A stretch of 33,060 bases of DNA. Origin: CAVQBP01 sp964448105 (GTDB lineage Bacteria; Bacteroidota; Ignavibacteria; Ignavibacteriales; Ignavibacteriaceae). Positions within the stretch are counted from its first letter, which is position 1, and every line of letters starts with the position of its first letter. The notes beneath the pieces were generated by a model. It had not been told where the DNA came from and did no database searches. It saw nothing but the letters and a program-made list of their open reading frames with translations. Location: the NCBI GenBank assembly GCA_964448105.1, contig CAYUVK010000057.1, positions 1 to 33,060 of the forward strand, read 5' to 3'. The position numbers and the translations under genes were made by a program. Positions 25,754 to 33,060 of this stretch are shown here, piece by piece.

Positions 25754-27400
25754 ATGTTCAAAAAGCACCCAAAAGGGCTATACGTACTTTTCTTTACCGA
25801 AATGTGGGAACGTTTCGGTTACTATTTAATGGTAGGTATTTTACTTCTTTACTTAACAAACACAACAACAGGCGGAAAAGGTTTTGATGTTAGAACTGCT
25901 GCTGATATTGTAGGATCATTTATTGCTCTTGTATATTTAACTCCATTTATCGGGGGTTTGATTGCAGATCGTTATTTGGGATATATAAAATCAATATACA
26001 TCGGCGGCAGTTTGATGGCTGCAGGATATTTTGGATTGGCTTTCCCAGGTGATACTGCACTATTTATTTCTCTTGGTTTAATAATAGTCGGAAACGGATT
26101 TTTCAAACCTAATATCAGCACCATTCTAGGAATTATTTATAATAAAGATGAACTAAAACCGTTAAAAGATAATGCATATAATATTTTTTATATGGGTATA
26201 AATATCGGTGCTCTCGTATGTAATTTCGTTGCTGCCTATTTACGAAATAAATACGGATGGGGTTATGCTTTTTCAGCTGCCGGAGTCGGTCTGGTAATTG
26301 CTCTTATTTGGTTATCTACCGGATTGAAACATGTTAAATTTGCTGACATCAGGAAACCTATGGAAAAAGAAGATATGCCGATGATGAAAATATTTTTATA
26401 TGTTTTCCTGCCTGCAATTGTTTTTGCAATTATCGGCTGGATAATCCCGAATAACATTTTCGGTTCAAACTCTAACGATGCATTTATATTTGCTTGTGTT
26501 CCTATTGTAGCTTTTTATATTTCTTTATGGTTAAGGGCAGGAGGAGAAGATAAAAGAAGCATCGGTGCACTTCTTTTTATTTTTACTATTTCAATAATCT
26601 TCTGGACGATTTATAATCAGAATGCGACCGGTTTAACAATATGGGCTGAAAGTTATACTAACCGTGAAATTGCACCTGTATTAGAAAAACCCGCAGGGGC
26701 AATTGATATGCTTCAAAGTGTAAATACAAAACCGCGTTTAGTTCCTGAAGTAGATAAATATTTAAGAGCAGTTACTGATAGTACAGGTGAACCGGTAATG
26801 GTTGAAGGACCTAATCCATATTTTAACAATTTACCAAAAGATGAGTGGCCGGCTCAAGGTCAGAATTTGAGGCTGGCAAATGCGGAATTGTTTCAGTCTA
26901 TTAATCCTTTTTTCATAATAATATTAACTCCTCTGTTAGTAGGATTTTTCAGCTGGCTGGCTAGGCGAGGCAAGGAGCCATCAACTGTATCTAAATTTGG
27001 TTATGCATTATTTATTTCGGGGCTTTCTTCATTGGTGATGGTATTTGCAATTATGTCGGTTCCATCAGTTTATACGCATAAAACGGCTGCGATCTGGCTG
27101 TTTGTTACATACGGTGTTTTTACAGTTAGTGAATTATTCCTTAGCCCGATAGGATTATCACTAGTTTCAAAACTTGCGCCTGCAAGAACTACGGCATTAA
27201 TGATGGGCGGCTGGTTCTTGTCAACTTCATTAGGTGGGAAAGCCGCCGGAATTCTGGCAAGCTACTGGGATGTTTTCACTGATAAGTCATTATTCTTTAT
27301 ATTGTTAGTTGTTGCAGCTTTTATCGGGGGAGTTTTAATATTCCTAAGAATAAAATCATTGGATGCTATTGTTAAAGCACGAACCGGCTCAGCAACTTAA
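25754..27400 (+). CDS. POT/PTR family proton-coupled oligopeptide transporter
   Basis: The 548-residue protein has the family motif E16-x-x-E19-R20-F21-x-Y23-Y24 in the first membrane helix and about 12-14 membrane segments. The second PTR2 signature is F-K-P-N-I-S-T-I-L-G near 115-125. A soluble loop at about 300-375 (rich in P, N and E) interrupts the helices, as is common in Bacteroidota members. It should import di- and tripeptides, driven by protons. The gene has GAGG about 9 bases upstream of its ATG. A terminator follows its stop. Confidence 0.93.
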   Translation: MFKKHPKGLYVLFFTEMWERFGYYLMVGILLLYLTNTTTGGKGFDVRTAADIVGSFIALVYLTPFIGGLIADRYLGYIKSIYIGGSLMAAGYFGLAFPGDTALFISLGLIIVGNGFFKPNISTILGIIYNKDELKPLKDNAYNIFYMGINIGALVCNFVAAYLRNKYGWGYAFSAAGVGLVIALIWLSTGLKHVKFADIRKPMEKEDMPMMKIFLYVFLPAIVFAIIGWIIPNNIFGSNSNDAFIFACVPIVAFYISLWLRAGGEDKRSIGALLFIFTISIIFWTIYNQNATGLTIWAESYTNREIAPVLEKPAGAIDMLQSVNTKPRLVPEVDKYLRAVTDSTGEPVMVEGPNPYFNNLPKDEWPAQGQNLRLANAELFQSINPFFIIILTPLLVGFFSWLARRGKEPSTVSKFGYALFISGLSSLVMVFAIMSVPSVYTHKTAAIWLFVTYGVFTVSELFLSPIGLSLVSKLAPARTTALMMGGWFLSTSLGGKAAGILASYWDVFTDKSLFFILLVVAAFIGGVLIFLRIKSLDAIVKARTGSAT

Positions 27401-27423
27401 ATTTTATACTTTAGTTAAAACAT

Positions 27424-27453
27424 AGGGTTGGATTTTGATTCAACCCTTTTTTT
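27424..27453 (+). terminator. Rho-independent terminator after the peptide transporter
   Basis: A 7-bp stem, AGGGTTG/CAACCCT with a 10-base loop (27424-27447), is followed by six more T residues. It lies 24 bp past the transporter stop and about 28 bp before the start of the NFACT gene. Confidence 0.85.
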
Positions 27454-27481
27454 ATGCTTGCTTTTATATAAATTTTAAAAC

Positions 27482-29116
27482 ATGTATAAGAATTATTTCT
27501 TTTTAAACAGGTTTGTTGTTGAAATCAATTCAATTCTAAAAGATTCTCTCCTTGTATCTGCTTTTTCACAGGAAAAGGATAGATTAATACTCGAAATCAA
27601 AAAAGATAGAGAAATAAAATTTTTGGAGATATCTGCAAATCCCGGTCTTCCTTATATAAATCTTAAAGAGTCCTTTCATCGGGCAAAAAAAAATACTATC
27701 GATTTTTTTTCAGAACATCTTCCTTTAAAATTGATACAATTTGAAATTGCATCAGCAGATAGAATATTGAGAATAAAATTGGAAATGGGGTTATTGTATT
27801 TTGCTGTAAGAGGAAAATATACAAATATTAGTTTTCACCTAAAAAATAATAGACTTGAGAACTTTAAGAATCCACCGGATGATTTTAATGAATCGGAATT
27901 CCTAAAAGAAATGGGATCAACTAATTTTATAGAACACTTAAATATCCCGCATTTTAGCTTACAAACAAATGGTGATGTTTGGAAAGAGTTAAGAAACAAG
28001 TATCCCTTTATCGGCAAAGAAATTATTTCAGAAGCAAAAACAAGGTTACATGAGGAAAAGGAAGACGAAATAATTAAAACAACCATCGAAATTATTGAAG
28101 AAATTTTCAATGATGAACCAACTGTTTTTTTAGACTGGAAATCACTGCAGGTTTATTTGGCTGTTGCTTCATTTAAAATTTTCCCTTTTACAGAAAAAAT
28201 ATTTTTTGATGATATAATCAGCGGATTCAATTTTTATTTAAATAAAAAATTTTATTTTGAGCAGTTAATTGAAAAAAGGAAAAGAATACAAAAGCATTTA
28301 GATAAAAAATTATCACATCTGACATCGAAGATGAATAAATTAAAATGGGTTCTGGAAAAAGGAAGCAAAGAAGAAGAAAATCAGAAACTGGGGAATTTAT
28401 TATTAATAAATCTTTCCTCAATTCATAAAGGGATGAGAAGTATAGAAATTCAAGATATTTATGAAGGAAATATATCCGTAACCATAAATTTGGATGAAAC
28501 TCTTTCACCAAAAAAAAATGCAGATAATTATTTTAACAAAGCAAAAAATGACAGGATTAAATATGAAAAATCAGAGCAGTTATTTAATAATTCATTGAAA
28601 GCATATACCAATCTTAAGAATATTGAACAGAAATTTAATAATATTAAAGATCCCGAGGACTATAACACAATTATGAAAGAATTAAATATAAAAGAAGAAA
28701 GAAGCAAAAATTACCAGGAAGATATTCAAAATAAGTTTAAACACTACTTAATTGAAAGCAGGTATAATTTGTTTGTAGGAAAGGACAGCAGAAATAATGA
28801 TCTGCTTACTACAAAATTTGCCAGACAAAATGATTACTGGTTTCATGCAAGAGGTGTCCCCGGTTCACATGTAGTCCTCCGGGTTGAAAATACTAAAGAA
28901 GCTGTTCCAAAGAATATTTTAAAAAAGGCAGCATCAATAGCTGCGTTTCACAGTAAAGCAAAAACAGCCGGAACAGTTCCCGTTTCATTTACTTTAAAAA
29001 AATATGTTGTTAAGAAAAAAGGTATGGAAGCAGGAAAAGTTGCTTTATTAAGGGAAGATACTTTATTAGTTAAGCCTGAGATCCCCGACAAATGCGAATA
29101 TATAGAAAAGGATTAA
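27482..29116 (+). CDS. rqcH: RqcH/NFACT family ribosome-associated quality control protein
   Basis: The 544-residue protein belongs to the NFACT family. The N-terminal NFACT-N domain contains A-D93-R94-I-L, matching the conserved Asp-Arg pair needed for alanyl-tRNA recruitment in B. subtilis RqcH. A long helical/coiled-coil middle (about 245-410, with K-R-K-R-I-Q-K-H-L-D-K-K-L) follows. The C-terminal NFACT-R domain has D451-Y-W-F-H-A-R-G-V-P-G-S-H-V-V-L-R and H-S-K-A-K. The protein should bind obstructed 50S subunits and add alanine tails to stalled chains. No partner RqcP gene lies in this window. The start ATG has no clear Shine-Dalgarno and lies 28 bp after the transporter terminator. Confidence 0.88.
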   Translation: MYKNYFFLNRFVVEINSILKDSLLVSAFSQEKDRLILEIKKDREIKFLEISANPGLPYINLKESFHRAKKNTIDFFSEHLPLKLIQFEIASADRILRIKLEMGLLYFAVRGKYTNISFHLKNNRLENFKNPPDDFNESEFLKEMGSTNFIEHLNIPHFSLQTNGDVWKELRNKYPFIGKEIISEAKTRLHEEKEDEIIKTTIEIIEEIFNDEPTVFLDWKSLQVYLAVASFKIFPFTEKIFFDDIISGFNFYLNKKFYFEQLIEKRKRIQKHLDKKLSHLTSKMNKLKWVLEKGSKEEENQKLGNLLLINLSSIHKGMRSIEIQDIYEGNISVTINLDETLSPKKNADNYFNKAKNDRIKYEKSEQLFNNSLKAYTNLKNIEQKFNNIKDPEDYNTIMKELNIKEERSKNYQEDIQNKFKHYLIESRYNLFVGKDSRNNDLLTTKFARQNDYWFHARGVPGSHVVLRVENTKEAVPKNILKKAASIAAFHSKAKTAGTVPVSFTLKKYVVKKKGMEAGKVALLREDTLLVKPEIPDKCEYIEKD

Positions 29117-29136
29117 ATTGAGATTGGAAATTCTTT

Positions 29137-29234
29137 GTCAACTTAAATCGCCGGGGAAATAGAAACACCCTCCTGGCTCCTGCAGCCTTTTTGTCTCTAT
29201 CCCCCAGCAATTTATTTGTTAGAGATAAGTTGAC
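29137..29234. other. Strongly structured intergenic element, possible ncRNA or repeat
   Basis: This lies between two convergent genes (29116 and 29428). The outer 9-bp arms GTCAACTTA (29137-29145) and TAAGTTGAC (29226-29234) pair perfectly. Inside, GGGG-aa-ATAGA-a-ACA (29153-29167) pairs with TGT-c-TCTAT-CCCC (29192-29204). A small hairpin, GGCT/AGCC, with a 5-base loop (29175-29187), closes the tip. GC content is well above the surroundings. Pairing of nested arms suggests an RNA or an inverted-repeat element of about 98 nt. No known RNA family is recognised and no coding frame fits. The rest of 29117-29427 holds smaller hairpins, such as ACTATT/AATAGT at 29250-29268. Confidence 0.5.
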
Positions 29235-29427
29235 CTACATCAAATGCCAACTATTGTGCCGGAATAGTATCACCTAAATTCTTTAGAATATTTATTCTAT
29301 TCTGTCTTTTCTATCTTTTTTTGAGACGTTTGATTAATTGTGAGATAGAACAAACATTTCAGTTGAGAATTTTCTTGAATATTATTTTGGAAGGATTTTA
29401 TATTATAAAGGTGAGTAAAACTAAATC

Positions 29428-29898
29428 TTATTTTATTCTAAGTTCCATTTTAACATCACACCTTTTATACTCGGATTTATTTAACGGTATTTCCGTAAAA
29501 CCCAATTTTCTGTATAAGGTTAAGGCAGGTATTAACTTTGAGCTGGTTTCTAATCGAATTATTGACGCTCCTAAATTTTTGGCCTTATTTATTATTGCCT
29601 GTCCTAATAAATATCCGATATTCCGGCCCCTTGCTTTTTCATCAACTGCCATTTTAACGAGCTCAAAAGTTGTTTTATTTATTTTTATTAATCCGCATGT
29701 GCCGACAATATCCCCCCCGTTCTTAGCCATTAATATTGCTCCGCCAGGTTTGATAATATATTTTTGCGGTTCCTCCAGCAATTTAATATCCTCTTTTTCA
29801 ACCGTAAAATATTTTTTTATCCATTGGTAATTCAATTGTTTAAAATAAATTTTGTGCCCGGGTGAATAATCAACAATTTGAATTACATTTGATTTCAT
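29428..29898 (-). CDS. GNAT family N-acetyltransferase
   Basis: The 156-residue protein is a single GNAT fold. Motif A is R90-G-R-N-I-G95-Y-L-L-G, binding the acetyl-CoA pyrophosphate, after V-K-M-A-V-D-E-K-A. Motif B region has I-R-L-E-T-S-S-K, then A-L-T-L-Y-R-K-L-G-F-T-E-I, the normal end of the fold. The substrate is unknown. It lies 23 bp downstream of the phosphatase gene on the same strand and is probably co-transcribed with it. Confidence 0.9.
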   Translation of the reverse strand: MKSNVIQIVDYSPGHKIYFKQLNYQWIKKYFTVEKEDIKLLEEPQKYIIKPGGAILMAKNGGDIVGTCGLIKINKTTFELVKMAVDEKARGRNIGYLLGQAIINKAKNLGASIIRLETSSKLIPALTLYRKLGFTEIPLNKSEYKRCDVKMELRIK

Positions 29899-29921
29899 AC
29901 GAGAAAAGGAAACGGATTTTA

Positions 29922-30899
29922 TTATAATTTTTTAATTGCCATGATTGTCAAATCATCAAGTAATTTTGAACCGCCGGTAAATTCATTTACATCATTTATA
30001 AGAGAATCAATTAAATTTTGAGGAGATGTATTATAATTCTTTTGTACAAAATCCATAATTCTTTTCTCACCATATTCTTCTTCGGTTTCTCCGCGGGCTT
30101 CCGATAAACCATCCGAGTAAAGAATTAAGCTTTCACCGCTTCCCAGTTTTAATTTTTGCACCTGGTATTCCATATTGCAGAAAATTCCTAATGGAACGGT
30201 AGAAGAATCTATATTGATTATATCATATTTCTTTAAGACAATCGGAAGACAATGACCTGCATTTACTATTTCTATTTCACCATTCTTATGTAGTTTTCCC
30301 CCAACTAAAGTAGCAAAGTGCGAATATGCCGTACTTTCACATATTAATCTGTTAACCTGCTCAAGCAATTTTTCCAATGGTATTTCAAATGCCGATAAGC
30401 TGTGAAAGATTGCATGTATCTGAGTCATTAGTAATGATGCTGCTACTCCTTTGCCGGTAACATCCGCAAGCACAAATAATAGTTCCCCATTTTTTAAATT
30501 GATAATATCACAATAATCTCCGCTGACGGGTCCGGCCGGCAGGTATGTATATTTTATTTCCCAATCTCCTGAATCTAAATCCTTTTTAGGTAATAAGGCA
30601 TTCTGCATTTTCGAAGCTAATTCCAGGTCCATTTCCAGGGATTTCTGCTGGTGATGGTCAAGATCGCCGAGACATACTCTAATCAAAGGATCAACTAATA
30701 ATCTATCCTCTTCAATAGGATCATGACAAACTTCGCAAATTCCATATGTACCTTTATCCATCCTTTCAAGTGCTGAATTAACTTCTTTCAATAAATGAAG
30801 TAAATAATCATTTGAGGACTTTAAATTAACTGCATCTTCAAGTCTTTTTCTTCTATCTAGAAGATGTCCCCTGAAGTTATTTTCTAAAATTGCATCCAT
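29922..30899 (-). CDS. SpoIIE-type protein phosphatase with N-terminal DksA-like zinc finger
   Basis: The 325-residue protein joins two modules. Residues 1-90 form a short helical segment and a DksA/TraR-type finger: Y-G-I-C55-E-V-C58, 17 residues, then C76-L-G-D79. The spacing is exactly that of DksA, but the fourth Cys is Asp. His82-His83 lie next to it. Residues about 92-325 are a PP2C-like (SpoIIE/RsbU) phosphatase: G-P-V-S-G-D128-Y-C-D131, A-D146-V-T-G-K-G, Y-S-D-G-L-S-E-A, and L-L-D-D-L-T-I. Such phosphatases dephosphorylate anti-anti-sigma factors in partner-switching systems. The finger may serve as a regulatory or RNA polymerase-contacting domain, but that is inference. No partner kinase or STAS protein lies next to it. 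Confidence 0.88.
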   Translation of the reverse strand: MDAILENNFRGHLLDRRKRLEDAVNLKSSNDYLLHLLKEVNSALERMDKGTYGICEVCHDPIEEDRLLVDPLIRVCLGDLDHHQQKSLEMDLELASKMQNALLPKKDLDSGDWEIKYTYLPAGPVSGDYCDIINLKNGELLFVLADVTGKGVAASLLMTQIHAIFHSLSAFEIPLEKLLEQVNRLICESTAYSHFATLVGGKLHKNGEIEIVNAGHCLPIVLKKYDIINIDSSTVPLGIFCNMEYQVQKLKLGSGESLILYSDGLSEARGETEEEYGEKRIMDFVQKNYNTSPQNLIDSLINDVNEFTGGSKLLDDLTIMAIKKL

Positions 30900-31088
30900 T
30901 TTTAATCCTTTATTTTTTAATAATTCTTGAAGAAAAATTAATTAAAATGAAAAGATATTTCTACCATTTTTTTTACAAACAATTTTTTGAATTATTATTT
31001 TGTTCCGGAATTTGATGTAAATTAAGATAATAAAGAATCAAAAATGTAACAACGGAAAAGTGATGAATGGTAGGATGGAAATTAATCT

Positions 31089-31137
31089 AAACCTTCAAGG
31101 TTACACACCATGAAATGATATGTAAACCCTGAAGGTA
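31089..31137 (-). terminator. Long imperfect hairpin downstream of the repeat protein
   Basis: The arms acCTTCAaGGTTACA and TGTAAACCcTGAAGGT face each other around a central A/T loop, with one or two bulges. This lies about 10 bp past the stop of the secreted repeat protein on the minus strand. The T-run is weak (TTTAGATTAATTT). It may be a terminator or a copy of a dispersed palindromic repeat. Confidence 0.45.
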
Positions 31138-31146
31138 TTATTCAAA

Positions 31147-33060
31147 TTATTTCAGCAGGATCATCTTTTTAGCTACTGTAAAATTATCTGTATGTATAGT
31201 ATAGAAATATACACCGCTTGCAAAGTTTTCGGCATTCCATCTAACAGTATAATTTCCGGCAGGTAAAACCTGGTTTACAAGATGAGAAACTACCTGCCCG
31301 ATACTGTTATAGATTGTAAGTGATACATGTTCACTATTTACTATCGAGAATTTTATCTGTGTAGACGGGTTAAATGGATTCGGATAATTTTGTTTTAGTG
31401 AATATGTAACAGGCTGCACCGAATTATCATCTTTAACCGATACCGCAGTCCCAACAAATACAACCGGACAGTTAACATAAGCTACATTTGTATCAAGTAT
31501 ATTGGCTGCTTGAGCTGAAATCCAATCATGCACTTTATAGAAATCAGCATTATCATAAACATTTACAGCCCATAAAGGCGAATATCCATCATCGGAAGGA
31601 ACTGTTTCAGTTACGTTATGAGCTCTCCCTGTTGAATCTATCTTAAACCCAGAGGATGGTCCTCCCCCGGTTTCGCCCGGATTTATATTAAATGAAACAA
31701 AAATATCAGATTCAGGAACCATATTAGATTGATCTGCCATTAATGCTTTTTCTGAAAAATTAAAGTAATAAACAACTTTTCCTTTATACCATCCGGTAGT
31801 TAAATCAGTGTTTTCATTGTTTAATCTTATTTTTGCAGTAGAACCCTCAGATACTACCGGACAATTAACCAGCATATTTGTCGGCTGCATAGAATATCCT
31901 GCATCCAGGATACCTTGTAAACTTGTGATTGAATTTGCTGCATAAGTCGGTGGTACAATAACCTTTACTACTTCCCAAAAATCATTATAACCTGTATCCC
32001 CAGGAACAACATTAATTATATTCTCCTGTTCATCGATAGGAGATAATGTCATATCATTAAATAATACATATATGGGAGCAGGGTGTCTAGGTTGTACATC
32101 AAAATTATAGTAAGATATTTTTTGCCCCATTGGCCCTAGCCCTTTTGTAATAAAAGGTGGTTGATCAAAATCTACCGGTTCATTTGGTCCTGGGAAATTA
32201 TTTGCAGTATCTCTAACGAATAAATGAGCTGCATCCATACTGAACCTATCAATTTTTTCATATTGAGCAACAATAGGACAATTGACAATTGCAGCACCTA
32301 CAGCAAGTAAATTTGCAGATTGAGCTGACACCAAATCATGTACTTTATCAAAATCAGCATTATCATATATATTTACCATCCACATGGGCGAATATGCATC
32401 ATCTGTTGGAAGTGTTGCTGTCACATTATGTGCTCTCCCGGTTTTCTCTTCTGTTTTAAATCCTGATGGTGGTCCACCTCCTGCTTGATCAGGATTCATA
32501 TTAAATGAAACATAGATTGGTGACAAAGGAACCATATCCATATTATTAGTTATGATAGATTTCTCGAAAAAATTAAAATAGTATACAACTTCACCTTTAT
32601 ACCATCCTTCTGTCAATCCGAAGTCTTTATGATTCCACCTCATACTAGCTACTGAACCATCCGGTACAATAGGACAATTAACCAGCATAGTTGTTTCTTC
32701 AATTGTATAACCTGAATCTACTATTTCCTGGTAGCTAGTAATACTGTTTACAACATAATAAGCTGGCACTGTAACTTTTTGAACTTCCCATATGTCATTA
32801 TATGCCGTATCACCTGGTATAACATTTACGATATTCATTTGTCCTTGAACGGGAGTAGATTCTCCATCTTTAAATAAAACATATATAGGGGCAGGTTCGG
32901 TTGATTGTACATCAAAATTATAATAGGCAATTAATTCACCATTAGGTCCATAGCCTTTGGTTATGAAAGGCGGCTTATCGAAATCAACCGGCTCATTTGG
33001 TCCTGGCAAACCATTTGAATTATCTCTTACAAATAAATGCCCTGCTTCCATGCTAAATCT
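31147..33060 (-). CDS. Secreted repeat protein with T9SS sorting domain (N-terminus beyond window)
   Basis: The visible part has 637 codons. The frame is open to the right edge: the first visible codons read R-F-S-M-E-A, matching the internal I-D-R-F-S-M-D-A of the second repeat. The start therefore lies beyond the window. Two long repeats of about 260-270 residues follow one another, each starting S-M-x-A-x-H-L-F-V-R-D and containing G-P-N-E-P-V-D-F-D-x-P-P-F-I-T-K-G. Each repeat has two half-repeats ending in V-N-C-P-I/V-V, with S/A-P-I-Y-V-x-F and G-W-Y-K-G-x-V-V-Y-Y-F-N-F. The last about 80 residues are a type A sorting domain (N-Y-P-N-P-F-N-P-S-T ... S-G-V-Y-F-Y-T-I ... K-K-M). It should be a surface or secreted protein of unknown function. 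Confidence 0.88.
   Translation of the reverse strand, partial: RFSMEAGHLFVRDNSNGLPGPNEPVDFDKPPFITKGYGPNGELIAYYNFDVQSTEPAPIYVLFKDGESTPVQGQMNIVNVIPGDTAYNDIWEVQKVTVPAYYVVNSITSYQEIVDSGYTIEETTMLVNCPIVPDGSVASMRWNHKDFGLTEGWYKGEVVYYFNFFEKSIITNNMDMVPLSPIYVSFNMNPDQAGGGPPSGFKTEEKTGRAHNVTATLPTDDAYSPMWMVNIYDNADFDKVHDLVSAQSANLLAVGAAIVNCPIVAQYEKIDRFSMDAAHLFVRDTANNFPGPNEPVDFDQPPFITKGLGPMGQKISYYNFDVQPRHPAPIYVLFNDMTLSPIDEQENIINVVPGDTGYNDFWEVVKVIVPPTYAANSITSLQGILDAGYSMQPTNMLVNCPVVSEGSTAKIRLNNENTDLTTGWYKGKVVYYFNFSEKALMADQSNMVPESDIFVSFNINPGETGGGPSSGFKIDSTGRAHNVTETVPSDDGYSPLWAVNVYDNADFYKVHDWISAQAANILDTNVAYVNCPVVFVGTAVSVKDDNSVQPVTYSLKQNYPNPFNPSTQIKFSIVNSEHVSLTIYNSIGQVVSHLVNQVLPAGNYTVRWNAENFASGVYFYTIHTDNFTVAKKMILLK

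Noticed and set aside
29137..29234. SRP RNA, 6S RNA or tmRNA in the structured element
   Set aside because: The conserved GGAAGCAGCC-type SRP loop, the 6S central bubble and the tmRNA tag frame or tRNA-like ends are all absent.

Overview
This is AT-rich DNA of a free-living bacterium of the Bacteroidota/Chlorobi group, most likely an Ignavibacteria-like lineage. Three separate places encode a C-terminal type IX secretion sorting domain with the YPNPFN(PST) signature that is very common in Ignavibacteriales. Most genes are ordinary chromosomal genes. There is no rRNA, tRNA, CRISPR array, prophage or insertion sequence that I can recognise. The lineage is inferred from protein motifs, not from a database search.

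Left part (24-7921, minus strand). From high to low coordinate: a small anchored FnIII-like protein, a Maf nucleotide pyrophosphatase, a UPF0104 flippase-type membrane protein, isocitrate dehydrogenase (icd), a YtxH/DUF948 envelope pair, an EF-G-like GTPase, a HIT-family Ap4A phosphorylase-like protein and a lipoprotein with YD-type repeats. The icd reading frame is broken near codon 44 by a perfect 10-bp tandem duplication. Removing one copy restores a 416-codon gene.

Middle (8087-16798, plus strand except one gene). First comes a DnaQ exonuclease/GIY-YIG (UvrC-like) fusion, then a convergent thioredoxin-fold protein. After these is a run of a secreted S9 prolyl-oligopeptidase-type peptidase, an AlaC-type aminotransferase, a FAH-family dehydratase resembling 2-keto-3-deoxy-D-arabinonate dehydratase, and an NADP-type 2,5-dioxovalerate dehydrogenase. 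The last two would complete a non-phosphorylating sugar-acid route to 2-oxoglutarate.

Right-middle (16907-24570, minus strand). This holds a secreted multi-domain protein with a sorting domain, a remnant carrying only a sorting domain, a secreted TIM-barrel-like protein, a MATE exporter, ribulose-phosphate epimerase and a membrane-anchored three-PASTA protein.

Right part. A type II Xre/RES toxin-antitoxin module (24775-25599) sits behind a perfect inverted repeat. A POT peptide symporter and an RqcH/NFACT ribosome-rescue protein follow on the plus strand. Next is a strongly structured intergenic element (29137-29234), then, on the minus strand, a GNAT acetyltransferase, a SpoIIE-type phosphatase with a DksA-like zinc finger at its N-terminus, and a large repeat-containing secreted protein whose N-terminus lies beyond the right edge.

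Most worth a second look are the icd frameshift, the DksA-finger/PP2C fusion, the orphan sorting domain, the structured 98-nt element and the duplicated repeats of the last protein.
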